Source of the DNA: CAXBCP01 sp963977005
Lineage (GTDB): Bacteria > Pseudomonadota > Alphaproteobacteria > MPNO01 > UBA830
NCBI GenBank assembly: GCA_963977005.1
Contig: CAXBMQ010000023.1
Location: forward strand, 9,560-73,559
Direction of reading: 5' to 3'
Length of the DNA: 64,000 nt
Shown here: piece by piece, positions 1 through 9,558 of the stretch
Position numbering within the stretch: position 1 is the stretch's first letter
Layout: the number at the start of each line of letters is the position of its first letter
Translations under genes and position numbers: made by a program
Notes under the pieces: generated by a model
The model's database searches: none
Told to the model about the DNA's origin: nothing
Seen by the model: the letters and a program-made list of their open reading frames with translations, nothing else

Positions 1-2286
1 AAGCGTCGCCGGTTTGACGGGATAATCGGTCAGCCGTGCGCCGAACGGTTCCAGCGCGTGCTCGACCGCCGACACGATGGCCGCGGCAGCGGGCACCGTC
101 CCGGTCTCCCCGACACCCTTTACGCCCAGCGGGTTGAGGGGTGAAGGCGAGTTTTCGTAGACCATGTCGATATGGGGCAGTTCGGTCGCGGTCGGCATCA
201 GGTATTCGCCGAAATTGGTCGTCAGCGGCTGGCCCTTTTCATCATAGCCCATCCATTCATACAGCGCGTTGCCGATGCCGTGCACCACGCCGCCGGCAAT
301 CTGGCCGTCGACGATCATCGGGTTGATCAGGGTGCCGCAATCGCTGACCACGACGTAGTTCCGGAACGATACGGCGCCGGTGCCGATATCGACCTCGACC
401 TCGACCGCCTGCACGCCGTTGCTGTAGGTCAGCGCATCGGGCTTGAAACTGATATCGGCTTCAAGCCCGGGGTCTACGCCTTTTGGCATGGAATAGCCCG
501 GCGCGCCTGCCGCCATTTCCGCGACCTGTTTCAGGGTCACGGACAGGTCGGCGCCCTTCACGCGCACCTTGCCGTCGGCAAGTTCCAGGTCGTCTTCCGA
601 CGCTTCCAGCAGGTGTGCAGCCATTTTGATGACCTTGGCGCGGACCTCCAGCGCCGACATGTGAACGGACGATCCGGCGGTCACCGTCTGGCGGCTGGCA
701 AACCCGCCAAGGCCGAGCGCGATGGTCCGCGTATCGCCGGAGACAACCTCGATTTCGTCGATCGGCACGCCGAGCTGTTCGGACGTCACCTGGGCCAGCA
801 TGGTTTTCAGCCCCTGCCCCATGGCCAGTGCGCCGGTAAACACCCGCACCTTGCCGGACCGTTCGATCCGCACCGCGCCGGATTCGAACGGGCCGCGCCC
901 GGTGCCTTTCAGGCTGTTGGCGAGACCAATTCCCAAATAGCGCCCCTCGGCACGGGCCGTCGCCTGACGGGCCGCAAAGCCGGCATAGTCGATACGCTCC
1001 AGGGCGATCCGCTGGCATTTGCGGAAATCGCCGCTATCGGCCTGAACCGGCGATCCGGCTCGGGTGTTCAGCGGCGTCTCGTAGGGCATTTTCTCGACCG
1101 GGATCAGGTTGCGGTCGCGGATCTCCGCGCGGTCGATACCCAGCCCCTGCGCCGCCCGGTCGAGCAGGCGTTCCATCGTGTAATTGCCTTCGGGATATCC
1201 GGCCCCCCGGACCGGGGCCGCCGCCACGGCATTGGTCTCGACCACATGCACGTCGATATCGTAATGGGGCACGATGTAGGGTCCGGGGACGCCGGTCGAC
1301 GCGTTATAAGCCATGTTCACGCCCTGCGGGGTGTAGGCGCCCTGATCGCTGAGCATGGAACCGCGCACGCCGAGGATGCGCCCCTCGCCATCGGTAGCGA
1401 GCTCCATCGTCCAGTCCTGTTCGCGTTCCTGAATGGCGGCGACGAAATGTTCGCGCCGGTCCTCGATCCATTTGACCGGCGTATCGAGCAGCTTCGCGGC
1501 CAGCGCGACCGCGATCTCCTCGCTATAGGCGATGTATTTCGATCCGAACCCGCCGCCGACATCGGGTGCTACGACACGCAAATGGCCCTCGTCCATATCG
1601 AACAGCCGGACCATGGCCGAGCGGACTTCATGCGACATCTGGGTCGACGACCAGAGCGTGATCGCGTCGTCCAGCGCATCGTAGCGCGCCACGGCGCCGC
1701 GCCCCTCGATCGGATGTGCCGCCCCCCGATGCTGGACAAGCCGCTCCCGGAAAACATGCGCTGCGCCGGCAAATACGCTATCGGTATCGCCGTAGGATTG
1801 CTGGAAACGCACCAGCACGTTGTCGGTTGTGTTCCGGTGGACCAGCGGGGCATCGGCGGCAAAGGCGGCGGCACAGCCTGCGACGGACGGCAGGGGCTCG
1901 TAATCCACCTCGACCAGTACAGCGGCATCTTCAGCCTGGTAGCGGGTATCCGCGATAACCAGCGCGACCACCTCGCCGACATGGCAGACCTCTTCACCGG
2001 CAAGCAACCAGGGCGTCACGTCCGGCCCAAAATCCTTTGACGGGAACTGCAGCGGCAGACGGCCTTCGACAATATGCGGCAGGAAATCGGCCAGGGTGTA
2101 GACCGCGCGGACGCCCGGCGCGGACATCGCGGCCTGAGTATCGATTGATTTTATCAGGGCATGCGGATGCGGACTGCGCACAAAAGCGGCCTGTAACAGG
2201 CCTGCAAAATGAATGTCGTCGACGAACCTGCCCTCACCGCGCAGCAGGGCCGGGTCTTCGATACGCTTCAGGCTTTCCCCGATCAC
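1..2286 (-). CDS. Molybdenum hydroxylase large (molybdopterin-binding) subunit, xanthine/CO dehydrogenase family, 3' end cut by the window
   Basis: This is the molybdopterin subunit of a xanthine dehydrogenase or aerobic CO dehydrogenase-type hydroxylase. The frame is open from a GTG at 2286, with GGGGG seven bases upstream, to the left edge: 762 codons, so only a few C-terminal residues of a usual 770-790 are missing. Visible family signatures are GESLKRIEDPALLRGEGRFV near the N-terminus, VEVDYEPLPSV, DVGGGFGSKY, VRGAGYPEGNY and the catalytic loop GVKGVGETGT, with the expected Glu at residue 727. The loop is not the AYRCSFR of true (form I) CoxL, so CO is not a likely substrate. The FAD and 2Fe-2S partners are not on the right; they would have to lie beyond the left edge. 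It is divergent from the GlcG-like gene across about 93 bp. Confidence 0.9.
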   Translation of the reverse strand, partial: MIGESLKRIEDPALLRGEGRFVDDIHFAGLLQAAFVRSPHPHALIKSIDTQAAMSAPGVRAVYTLADFLPHIVEGRLPLQFPSKDFGPDVTPWLLAGEEVCHVGEVVALVIADTRYQAEDAAVLVEVDYEPLPSVAGCAAAFAADAPLVHRNTTDNVLVRFQQSYGDTDSVFAGAAHVFRERLVQHRGAAHPIEGRGAVARYDALDDAITLWSSTQMSHEVRSAMVRLFDMDEGHLRVVAPDVGGGFGSKYIAYSEEIAVALAAKLLDTPVKWIEDRREHFVAAIQEREQDWTMELATDGEGRILGVRGSMLSDQGAYTPQGVNMAYNASTGVPGPYIVPHYDIDVHVVETNAVAAAPVRGAGYPEGNYTMERLLDRAAQGLGIDRAEIRDRNLIPVEKMPYETPLNTRAGSPVQADSGDFRKCQRIALERIDYAGFAARQATARAEGRYLGIGLANSLKGTGRGPFESGAVRIERSGKVRVFTGALAMGQGLKTMLAQVTSEQLGVPIDEIEVVSGDTRTIALGLGGFASRQTVTAGSSVHMSALEVRAKVIKMAAHLLEASEDDLELADGKVRVKGADLSVTLKQVAEMAAGAPGYSMPKGVDPGLEADISFKPDALTYSNGVQAVEVEVDIGTGAVSFRNYVVVSDCGTLINPMIVDGQIAGGVVHGIGNALYEWMGYDEKGQPLTTNFGEYLMPTATELPHIDMVYENSPSPLNPLGVKGVGETGTVPAAAAIVSAVEHALEPFGARLTDYPVKPATL

Positions 2287-2379
2287 CCGGATACCCCCGA
2301 TTTGTTTCTCAAAAATCTAGCACAGCGGAGCCGTCTGCCCCATAAAGGGTTTTCGACGACGTATGGAAAGAAAGCAAAA

Positions 2380-2847
2380 ATGAACATCATCTCACTGAAA
2401 CAGGCAGATATCATTATCGATGCCATCTTCGAAAAGAGCCGCGAGCTGAATCTGCGCCCCATGACCGCGGTCGTGGTCGAGCCCGGTAACGTGGTCAAGG
2501 CCTTCAAAAAGGAGGATCACGCCTCGGCGCTGCGCCTCGAGATGGCACTGGGCAAGACATATGCGGCCCTTGCGCTCGGCCGGTCCTCCAGCCTTGTCCA
2601 GGTGCGCGCACAGGAACGCCCGTATTTCATGAAGTTCATCGACGATGCGTCCGAGAAACAGGTCTTTGCCGAGGGCGGCGGGCGGTTGATCCGCAACGAG
2701 GCCGGAGAAGTGATCGGCGCGGTCGGGGTGACCGGCGACCGCCAGGATGTCGACGAAGACATGGCCGCCCACGGCATTCACGCGGCCGGACTGAAAACCG
2801 ACGAAGACTGCGCCGATATGGGCCAGCTGGTGCGGCTGGATAACTGA
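2380..2847 (+). CDS. GlcG/HbpS-family haem-binding protein
   Basis: This 155-residue protein has the GlcG/HbpS (DUF336) fold signature: an N-terminal helix, then the core MTAVVVEPGNVVKAFKKEDH, KTYAALALGRSS, and a glycine-rich end EVIGAVGVTGDRQDVDED. Family members bind haem or degradation products, or act as accessory proteins beside oxidoreductases; the exact role here is unknown. The ATG at 2380 is preceded by GGAAAG; the frame is open further upstream, but that part overlaps the divergent hydroxylase start and looks non-coding. Divergence from a molybdenum hydroxylase gene is a common setting for this family and suggests a helper role in the same pathway (inference). Confidence 0.85.
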   Translation: MNIISLKQADIIIDAIFEKSRELNLRPMTAVVVEPGNVVKAFKKEDHASALRLEMALGKTYAALALGRSSSLVQVRAQERPYFMKFIDDASEKQVFAEGGGRLIRNEAGEVIGAVGVTGDRQDVDEDMAAHGIHAAGLKTDEDCADMGQLVRLDN

Positions 2848-2868
2848 CCGCCACATCTGTGGCGGTCA
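2845..2868. terminator. Perfect 11-bp hairpin overlapping the GlcG-like stop codon
   Basis: TGACCGCCACA pairs with TGTGGCGGTCA around a 2-nt loop, and the left arm contains the TGA stop of the GlcG-like gene. There is no T-run after it, so it may be a Rho-type or mRNA-end structure rather than a classical intrinsic terminator. It abuts a second palindrome and lies between two convergent genes. Confidence 0.5.
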
Positions 2869-2891
2869 TCCCCGGGCCTGGACCCGGGGAT
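2868..2891. repeat. Palindromic repeat unit (ATCCCCGGG...CCCGGGGAT)
   Basis: ATCCCCGGG and CCCGGGGAT form a perfect 9-bp inverted repeat with a 6-nt loop. Palindromes of this ATCCCCGGG type are scattered between genes in many alphaproteobacteria (general knowledge). A related but diverged GTCATCCCGGC palindrome sits at 43966 in this window. Confidence 0.55.
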
Positions 2892-2929
2892 CCACATGCA
2901 CCCCGTCAGGCCCCAACGACAGGCCTGGC

Positions 2930-4252
2930 TCAAGCCCCTTCGATCACCGCGCGGCACTCGCCGAATCCGATCCCGCGGGCGCCGTCGCGCTCGCACCAGG
3001 CGCGCATGATCAGCTCGTCGCCGTCGCCGAGGAACTTGCGTTCCTCGCCGGTCGGCAGCGTGATCGGGTTGGCACCGCGTTTGGTGATCTCGAGGATCGA
3101 GCCGAGCGCATCTTCCGTCTCCCCCGAAATCGTACCGGTGCCCATCATGTCGCCGGGACGCAGGTTGCAGCCGTTCGACGTGTGATGAGTCAGCATCTGG
3201 AAAATCGTCCAGTACAGGTTCTGCATGTTGGTGACGGCCAGGACCTCCGGCGGGATATCCTCGGCGCGCATCTTCTCGGACGCGATGGATACCTCTATCT
3301 GCACGTCGAACCCGCCCTCGGCCTCGTTCACCTCCGATGACAGATAGGGGAGCGGCGCCGGATCGCCGTCCGGGCGCGTGTACGCACCGATGCGAAACGG
3401 CGCCAGCGCTTCCATCGTGACAATCCAGGGCGAGACATGGCTCGCGAAGCTTTTGGCCAGGAACGGCCCGAGCGGCTGGTATTCCCAGGCCTGGATGTCC
3501 CGTGCCGACCAGTCGTTCAGGATGCTGAGCCCGAAAATGTGATCCTCGGCTTCGCCGATCGATACCGGCTGTCCCAGCGGGTTTCCCGGCCCGACATAAA
3601 ACGCGATCTCGGTTTCGTAATCGAACGCCATGGACGGCCCGAAGGACGGCGCATCGGCATCCGGCGCCTTTGTCTGGCCGACGGGGCGCTTGCACGTCTC
3701 GCCGCTGACGACGATCGACGATGCGCGCCCGTGATAGGCAATCGGGATATGCTTGTAGTTCGGCATCAGCGGGTTATCGGGGCGCAGCATCTTGCCGACA
3801 TTCGTCGCGTGGAAAATCGAGGCATAGAAATCCGTGTAGTCGCCGATCTGGGCCGGCAGGCGCATGGCCACGTCGGCCTGCGCGACGAGAATTTCACCGG
3901 CCAGGGCTTCCGCCGCTTCGCCTTCCTCGGTGTCGTAGCGCAGCGCTTTGGATGCCGCCGCCCGCAGGGCGGACCAGTGCCGCCCCCCCAGTGCCATCAA
4001 TCCGTTCAGCGTCTCGCCCGCGCACGCACCCGCCGCATCGTCCGCCGCACCGCCGATGACGCCCTTGGCGCGCGCCGCGGTCACATCGAGGATCATGTCG
4101 CCGATCGCGATGCCGACCTTCCCCTTGCCGGTCTGCGGATCGGTATAGACACCGAAGGGCAGGTTCTGGACGGGAAAATCGGCGCCCGGTTCGTTGGCGC
4201 TGTCGACCCAGCTTGTCAGGGCCGCATCGTGCGTTTCGTTCAGCTTTGGCAT
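2930..4252 (-). CDS. fahA: Fumarylacetoacetase
   Basis: This enzyme hydrolyses 4-fumarylacetoacetate to fumarate and acetoacetate, the last step of the homogentisate route of tyrosine and phenylalanine breakdown. The 440-residue length is close to that of eukaryotic and bacterial FAH (about 420-440). Recognisable blocks include LPFGVYTDPQTGKGKVGIAI near the N-terminus, the metal-binding stretch FDYETEIAFYVGPGNPLG, LNDWSARDIQAWEYQPLGPF and the end block MMGTGTISGETEDALGSI. The start at 4252 (MPKLNET) is preceded by GGAAAG. The gene begins 2 nt after the hmgA stop, so the two are one transcript and consecutive pathway steps. No maleylacetoacetate isomerase gene is adjacent. Confidence 0.95.
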   Translation of the reverse strand: MPKLNETHDAALTSWVDSANEPGADFPVQNLPFGVYTDPQTGKGKVGIAIGDMILDVTAARAKGVIGGAADDAAGACAGETLNGLMALGGRHWSALRAAASKALRYDTEEGEAAEALAGEILVAQADVAMRLPAQIGDYTDFYASIFHATNVGKMLRPDNPLMPNYKHIPIAYHGRASSIVVSGETCKRPVGQTKAPDADAPSFGPSMAFDYETEIAFYVGPGNPLGQPVSIGEAEDHIFGLSILNDWSARDIQAWEYQPLGPFLAKSFASHVSPWIVTMEALAPFRIGAYTRPDGDPAPLPYLSSEVNEAEGGFDVQIEVSIASEKMRAEDIPPEVLAVTNMQNLYWTIFQMLTHHTSNGCNLRPGDMMGTGTISGETEDALGSILEITKRGANPITLPTGEERKFLGDGDELIMRAWCERDGARGIGFGECRAVIEGA

Positions 4253-4254
4253 TG

Positions 4255-5565
4255 TTATTTCTTTCCGTTGAAATTCTTTTTGAGTCCCTGCCAGCAATCC
4301 TGGTAGCCGGCCTGAATCTGCGGGCTGTTCGCCGCCCAGTCGGTCAGTTTGATCGGATAGCGGGTCTCGAACATGAAGGCCATGGTCGCGCCGAGGAATT
4401 CGGGCTTCAGCTCGGCATTCGTCGCCTTTTCATAGGCGCCGTCATCGGGCCCGTGCGGCGACATCATGTTGTGCAGGCTCGCCCCGCCCGGCACGAAGCC
4501 CTCGGGCTTGGCGTCGTACTGCCCGAGGATCAGCCCCATGAATTCGCTCATGATATTGCGGTGATACCAGGGCGGACGGAACGTGTGCTCGCCGACCAGC
4601 CAGCGCGGCGGGAAGATGACGAAATCGACATTGGCGAGCCCCGCCGGCCCCGACGGCGATGTCAGCACCGTGAAAATCGACGGGTCGGGATGATCGAAGC
4701 TGATCGAGCCGACGGCCATGAAGTTCGCGAGATCGTATTTGTACGGGCCCAGATTGCCATGCCAGGCGACCACATCGAGCGGCGAATGGCCGATCGGCGC
4801 GGACCAGAGGTTGCCGCCGAACTTGGTCACCAGTTCGAAATCGCCCTCGATATCCTCGAACGATGCCACCGGCGAGAGAAAATCCCGCGCATTTGCCAGG
4901 CCGTTGGACCCGATCGGCCCCAGGTCGGGCAGGCGCAGCGCGGCGCCGTAGTTTTCGCAGACATAACCGCGCGACGGTCCGTCCGGCAGGTCGGCGCGGA
5001 ACTTGATGCCGCGCGGCACCACGATAATCTCGTTCGGCGCGGCTTCGAGAACGCCCATTTCGGTCACCAGCCGCAACCGTCCCTGTTGCGGCACGAACAG
5101 CATTTCGCCGTCGGCATTGTAGAAATACCGGCCGTCCATCGATGCGTTCGCCGTGTAAATATGGATGCCGATACCGGACTGCGCATTGGCATCGCCATTC
5201 CCCCCGAGGGTGATCATGCCATCGATCAGGTCGGTTTTTTCGTCCGGTAGCGGCGTCGGGTCCCAGCGCATCTGTTGCGGCGTGAGTACGCCTTCGTCGA
5301 AGGGCGGTGTGCGCAGCCTGCCATTGTCGACCTGCCGGAATGCCCCGTGAACCGCCGACGGCCGCATCCGGTACACCCATGTGCGCAGGTTTTCGGCGCG
5401 CGGCTGGGTAAACGCCGTGCCGCTGACCAGTTCGGCATACAGGCCGTAAGGCGCGCGCTGGGGCGAGTTCTGACCTTCCGGCAGGGCGCCCGGCAGCGCT
5501 TCGGTCGCGAATTCATTGCCAAAGCCGGATTGGTAGTCGAGCTTGGTGGTGGTGACGGTATCCAT
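4255..5565 (-). CDS. hmgA: Homogentisate 1,2-dioxygenase
   Basis: This non-haem iron enzyme opens the ring of homogentisate to maleylacetoacetate. It has 436 residues, the usual size, beginning DYQSGFGNEFATEALPGALP, a hallmark of the family. The iron ligands can be placed: His335 and Glu341 in WYHRNIMSEFMG and His371 in SPHGPD, the same numbers as the human enzyme. The start at 5565 has an excellent AGGAGG seven bases upstream; a longer open frame to 5679 lacks family similarity. It is the first gene of the hmgA-fahA operon and is divergent from prfC across 153 bp, which contain an operator-like palindrome. Confidence 0.96.
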   Translation of the reverse strand: MDTVTTTKLDYQSGFGNEFATEALPGALPEGQNSPQRAPYGLYAELVSGTAFTQPRAENLRTWVYRMRPSAVHGAFRQVDNGRLRTPPFDEGVLTPQQMRWDPTPLPDEKTDLIDGMITLGGNGDANAQSGIGIHIYTANASMDGRYFYNADGEMLFVPQQGRLRLVTEMGVLEAAPNEIIVVPRGIKFRADLPDGPSRGYVCENYGAALRLPDLGPIGSNGLANARDFLSPVASFEDIEGDFELVTKFGGNLWSAPIGHSPLDVVAWHGNLGPYKYDLANFMAVGSISFDHPDPSIFTVLTSPSGPAGLANVDFVIFPPRWLVGEHTFRPPWYHRNIMSEFMGLILGQYDAKPEGFVPGGASLHNMMSPHGPDDGAYEKATNAELKPEFLGATMAFMFETRYPIKLTDWAANSPQIQAGYQDCWQGLKKNFNGKK

Positions 5566-5621
5566 GTCGCGGCCTCCTGATCGGTCCCGATGCAATGTCA
5601 TGTTAACCCGCGTCGGGTCAC

Positions 5622-5636
5622 ATTGCGATATGCAAC
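5622..5636. promoter_or_regulatory. Operator-like palindrome TTGC-N5-GCAA upstream of hmgA
   Basis: In the hmgA/prfC intergenic region TTGC and GCAA flank GATAT symmetrically. It lies about 57-70 bp upstream of the hmgA start codon, a sensible place for a regulator of homogentisate catabolism. No regulator gene is adjacent, so the assignment is only positional. Confidence 0.25.
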
Positions 5637-5718
5637 GGATGCTGGAATTCCCTGCGGACGCGCTTATATTGCCTGTCATCCCGCCGGACGGTGCGGGCCC
5701 TTATTTCTGGACACAGCC

Positions 5719-7323
<1,605 letters not shown>

Positions 7324-7339
7324 GCCCGGTTGGGCCGGA

Positions 7340-8038
7340 CTACTTCGCGCCGGCTGCCTTCAGAATCCGGACCATTTCATCATAGCCGTGACGCCGCGCC
7401 AGTTGCAGCGGCGTTACCCCGTTGCCGTCGGCGATATTCACATCCGCACCCGCCTCGACCAGCGCTGTCAGGCACGCAACATGGTTCGGTCCGCCATCGC
7501 CCAACACGATGGATTCGATCAGCGCCGTCCAGTTCAGGTTGTTTACGTGATCGAGCGGCGCACCGGCGGCAATCAGCGTTTTGACCACCCCGACATGCCC
7601 GAGATGAGCGGCCGCGATCAGCGCCGTGCCGTCATAGGGGCTGGTTGTCTGTCCGGGTTTGGCGCCTGCTGACAGCACCAGTTCGAGGATGCCGACGTCA
7701 TCGGCGACCGACGCGATGGTGACGACGTCGTAACGGTCGCGATCCAGTGCATCGAGATCGGCGCCGGCGGCAACAAGCGCCTTTGCCGCATCGACCTGCT
7801 GCGCATAAGCCGCGACCATCAGAGGTGTCCGGCCATAGGCGTCACGCGCGTCCAGCAGGGTTTTGTCCTTCCCGGCCTGACGGATCGCCGCAATATCGCC
7901 GGTCGCCGCCGCCCTGTGCAGCCCCGTATAGGCGGCAAGTTCAGCCTCGCTCGGCGCAACCTGAGCGGGCGCGGCAGCGGCGCCGACGCCAAAATAGATG
8001 GCGAACGCCGCAAGGAGATGTCGGAGTCCGGCTGTCAT
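7340..8038 (-). CDS. Exported ankyrin-repeat protein
   Basis: This 232-residue protein starts with a signal peptide (hydrophobic LLAAFAIYFGVGAAAAP, cleavage probably near residue 25), so it is expected in the periplasm. The rest is about five ankyrin repeats, shown by GLHRAAATGDIAAI, YGRTPLMVAA, DGTALIAAAHLGHVGVVKTL, NWTALIESI and NGVTPLQLARRHGYDEMVRI. The ATG overlaps the iorB stop as ATGA, so translation is coupled to iorB. Ankyrin repeats mediate protein contacts and reveal no enzymatic role; the coupling to a cytoplasmic oxidoreductase is odd because this protein appears exported. The family is well supported, the function is not. Confidence 0.85.
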   Translation of the reverse strand: MTAGLRHLLAAFAIYFGVGAAAAPAQVAPSEAELAAYTGLHRAAATGDIAAIRQAGKDKTLLDARDAYGRTPLMVAAYAQQVDAAKALVAAGADLDALDRDRYDVVTIASVADDVGILELVLSAGAKPGQTTSPYDGTALIAAAHLGHVGVVKTLIAAGAPLDHVNNLNWTALIESIVLGDGGPNHVACLTALVEAGADVNIADGNGVTPLQLARRHGYDEMVRILKAAGAK

Positions 8039-9558
8039 TCCGCCGCCTGCCGCCTTGCCGCCACAGGCATGGCAGACGCCGACAATGTTTCCGCCAGGGT
8101 CTGGCCATCGGGGTCGGCCAACGCGGCTTCACGCGCGGCGGCAATGTTTTCGGCCGCGGATGCCGCATCGATTTCACCGCTGAGTGCGGGGCCGATCAGC
8201 GCCGCGTTGATACGCCCGAAATTGCCGGTACCGCGCTTATGGGTATCGCTGTAACCCTTTATCAGGCGGGCGCATTCGGCGATTTCAGCGGCCAGCCCCG
8301 TTTTTCTACCATCCTCGAGTTTCTGTGCCTGCGCGATCAGACCGAGCCATGCCTCGATCGATTCCTGTTCCCGGCGAAAGCGCCATGTGCGGCGGCGCCA
8401 GCGGCGCATCCCGGCGAGCATCTTCAGTTTCAGAAAACCGGTAACAGACGACGAATTCAGCTCCATCCCCCGGTGCCAGGTGCGCAGTTTTTCGGATGTC
8501 TCCGCCCGCGCCAGAACGCGCCGGGCGATACCCTCGGGCAGCACATCGCAGAATTCGGCAATCCCCGGTTTGAGGAACTCGGTCACGACAACGGAATCGC
8601 CATCTGCCGCCCCGGTTTCCGCGCGAATGCGGGCAAGGCGTTCGGGACGGGTCTTGGCCTGCGCGACCCGGATCACATCTTCAAACGACATCCGCACCGC
8701 AAGGTATTTCGCGACCCGCGCCAGGACATCGACATCGCCTTCGGCATAGGGCGAGAGCCGGTCGAGATACATGCCGGCATAGGCCGCATCCTGGAAATCG
8801 ATCAGCCGCCGAACGGCATGGTCCAGCGTGACCTTTACGTCCGCCGGAAACGCCTGCATGCGCTTTGCCAATGCGGGCGGGACAGAAATATGCGCGAAGC
8901 GGTCATCGGGCTGCAACGACTGAACGGCGACATCGCCTTTCGCCGCCTTCAACCCGGCCTCGAAGCCGGCAAGATTGGCATCCACCGCCTTGCCTTCGGC
9001 ACGGATGCCGGCCCGGAACGTCTCGTCCGATATCGGCAGGGCGCCGCATCCGGCAATCGCGCCCAGCAATACGGCGCTGATATGGGCGCCGGCGTCGCGC
9101 GCGGCGTCTTCCATATCGAAAAATATCTGGGATTTCGACCGGTCGCCCGCCACCTGGACGAGCTGTTTCTCATCGGCGCGCCCATCGCCCATTTTCATCT
9201 TTTCGGAGGTTGCGAACACGCGGTGGGTCGAGGCGATCAGCAGGGTACGATCCGGGGTGACGTAACCCGACTGGATCTGCCGGCCGGTCTCCAAAAGCTC
9301 GGTAGAGGCGAACACATCGATCTCGCCCGGCGACGGGCTGAGCGCAAAGACGGGCTCGACCCCGCCGATCTCGTCCCAGGTCTGCGGCCAGATTTCGACG
9401 TAATAGGTCGTCGCTCCGGTCCGCTGCGCCACGCCCGGAATCGAAGTTGCCTGGACCGGAAGGTTGCTGTCCTGCGCGGCGTTGACGATCCAGCTTGTCA
9501 GCACCCCGCCACCCTCTCCGCCGAGGGCGGCGACGAGAAGTGTGAGCGGGGCAGTCAT
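8035..9558 (-). CDS. iorB: Indolepyruvate ferredoxin oxidoreductase, beta subunit (long form)
   Basis: This is the partner of IorA: together they oxidatively decarboxylate aryl pyruvates to aryl-acetyl-CoA with ferredoxin as acceptor. The first 190 or so residues form the gamma-type oxidoreductase domain (LVAALGGEGGGVLTSWIV, PGVAQRTGATTYYVEI). The following 300 residues are the extra C-terminal domain found in the long alphaproteobacterial form, giving 507 residues against about 200 in archaeal IorB. The start at 9558 overlaps the iorA stop (ATGA), and its own stop overlaps the ankyrin start in the same way. The longer upstream frame runs through iorA and is not coding. Confidence 0.9.
   Translation of the reverse strand: MTAPLTLLVAALGGEGGGVLTSWIVNAAQDSNLPVQATSIPGVAQRTGATTYYVEIWPQTWDEIGGVEPVFALSPSPGEIDVFASTELLETGRQIQSGYVTPDRTLLIASTHRVFATSEKMKMGDGRADEKQLVQVAGDRSKSQIFFDMEDAARDAGAHISAVLLGAIAGCGALPISDETFRAGIRAEGKAVDANLAGFEAGLKAAKGDVAVQSLQPDDRFAHISVPPALAKRMQAFPADVKVTLDHAVRRLIDFQDAAYAGMYLDRLSPYAEGDVDVLARVAKYLAVRMSFEDVIRVAQAKTRPERLARIRAETGAADGDSVVVTEFLKPGIAEFCDVLPEGIARRVLARAETSEKLRTWHRGMELNSSSVTGFLKLKMLAGMRRWRRRTWRFRREQESIEAWLGLIAQAQKLEDGRKTGLAAEIAECARLIKGYSDTHKRGTGNFGRINAALIGPALSGEIDAASAAENIAAAREAALADPDGQTLAETLSASAMPVAARRQAAE

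Noticed and set aside
172..2040. Long + strand open frame opposite the molybdenum hydroxylase gene
   Set aside because: Composition and lack of family motifs show it is the antisense shadow of the conserved minus-strand gene.
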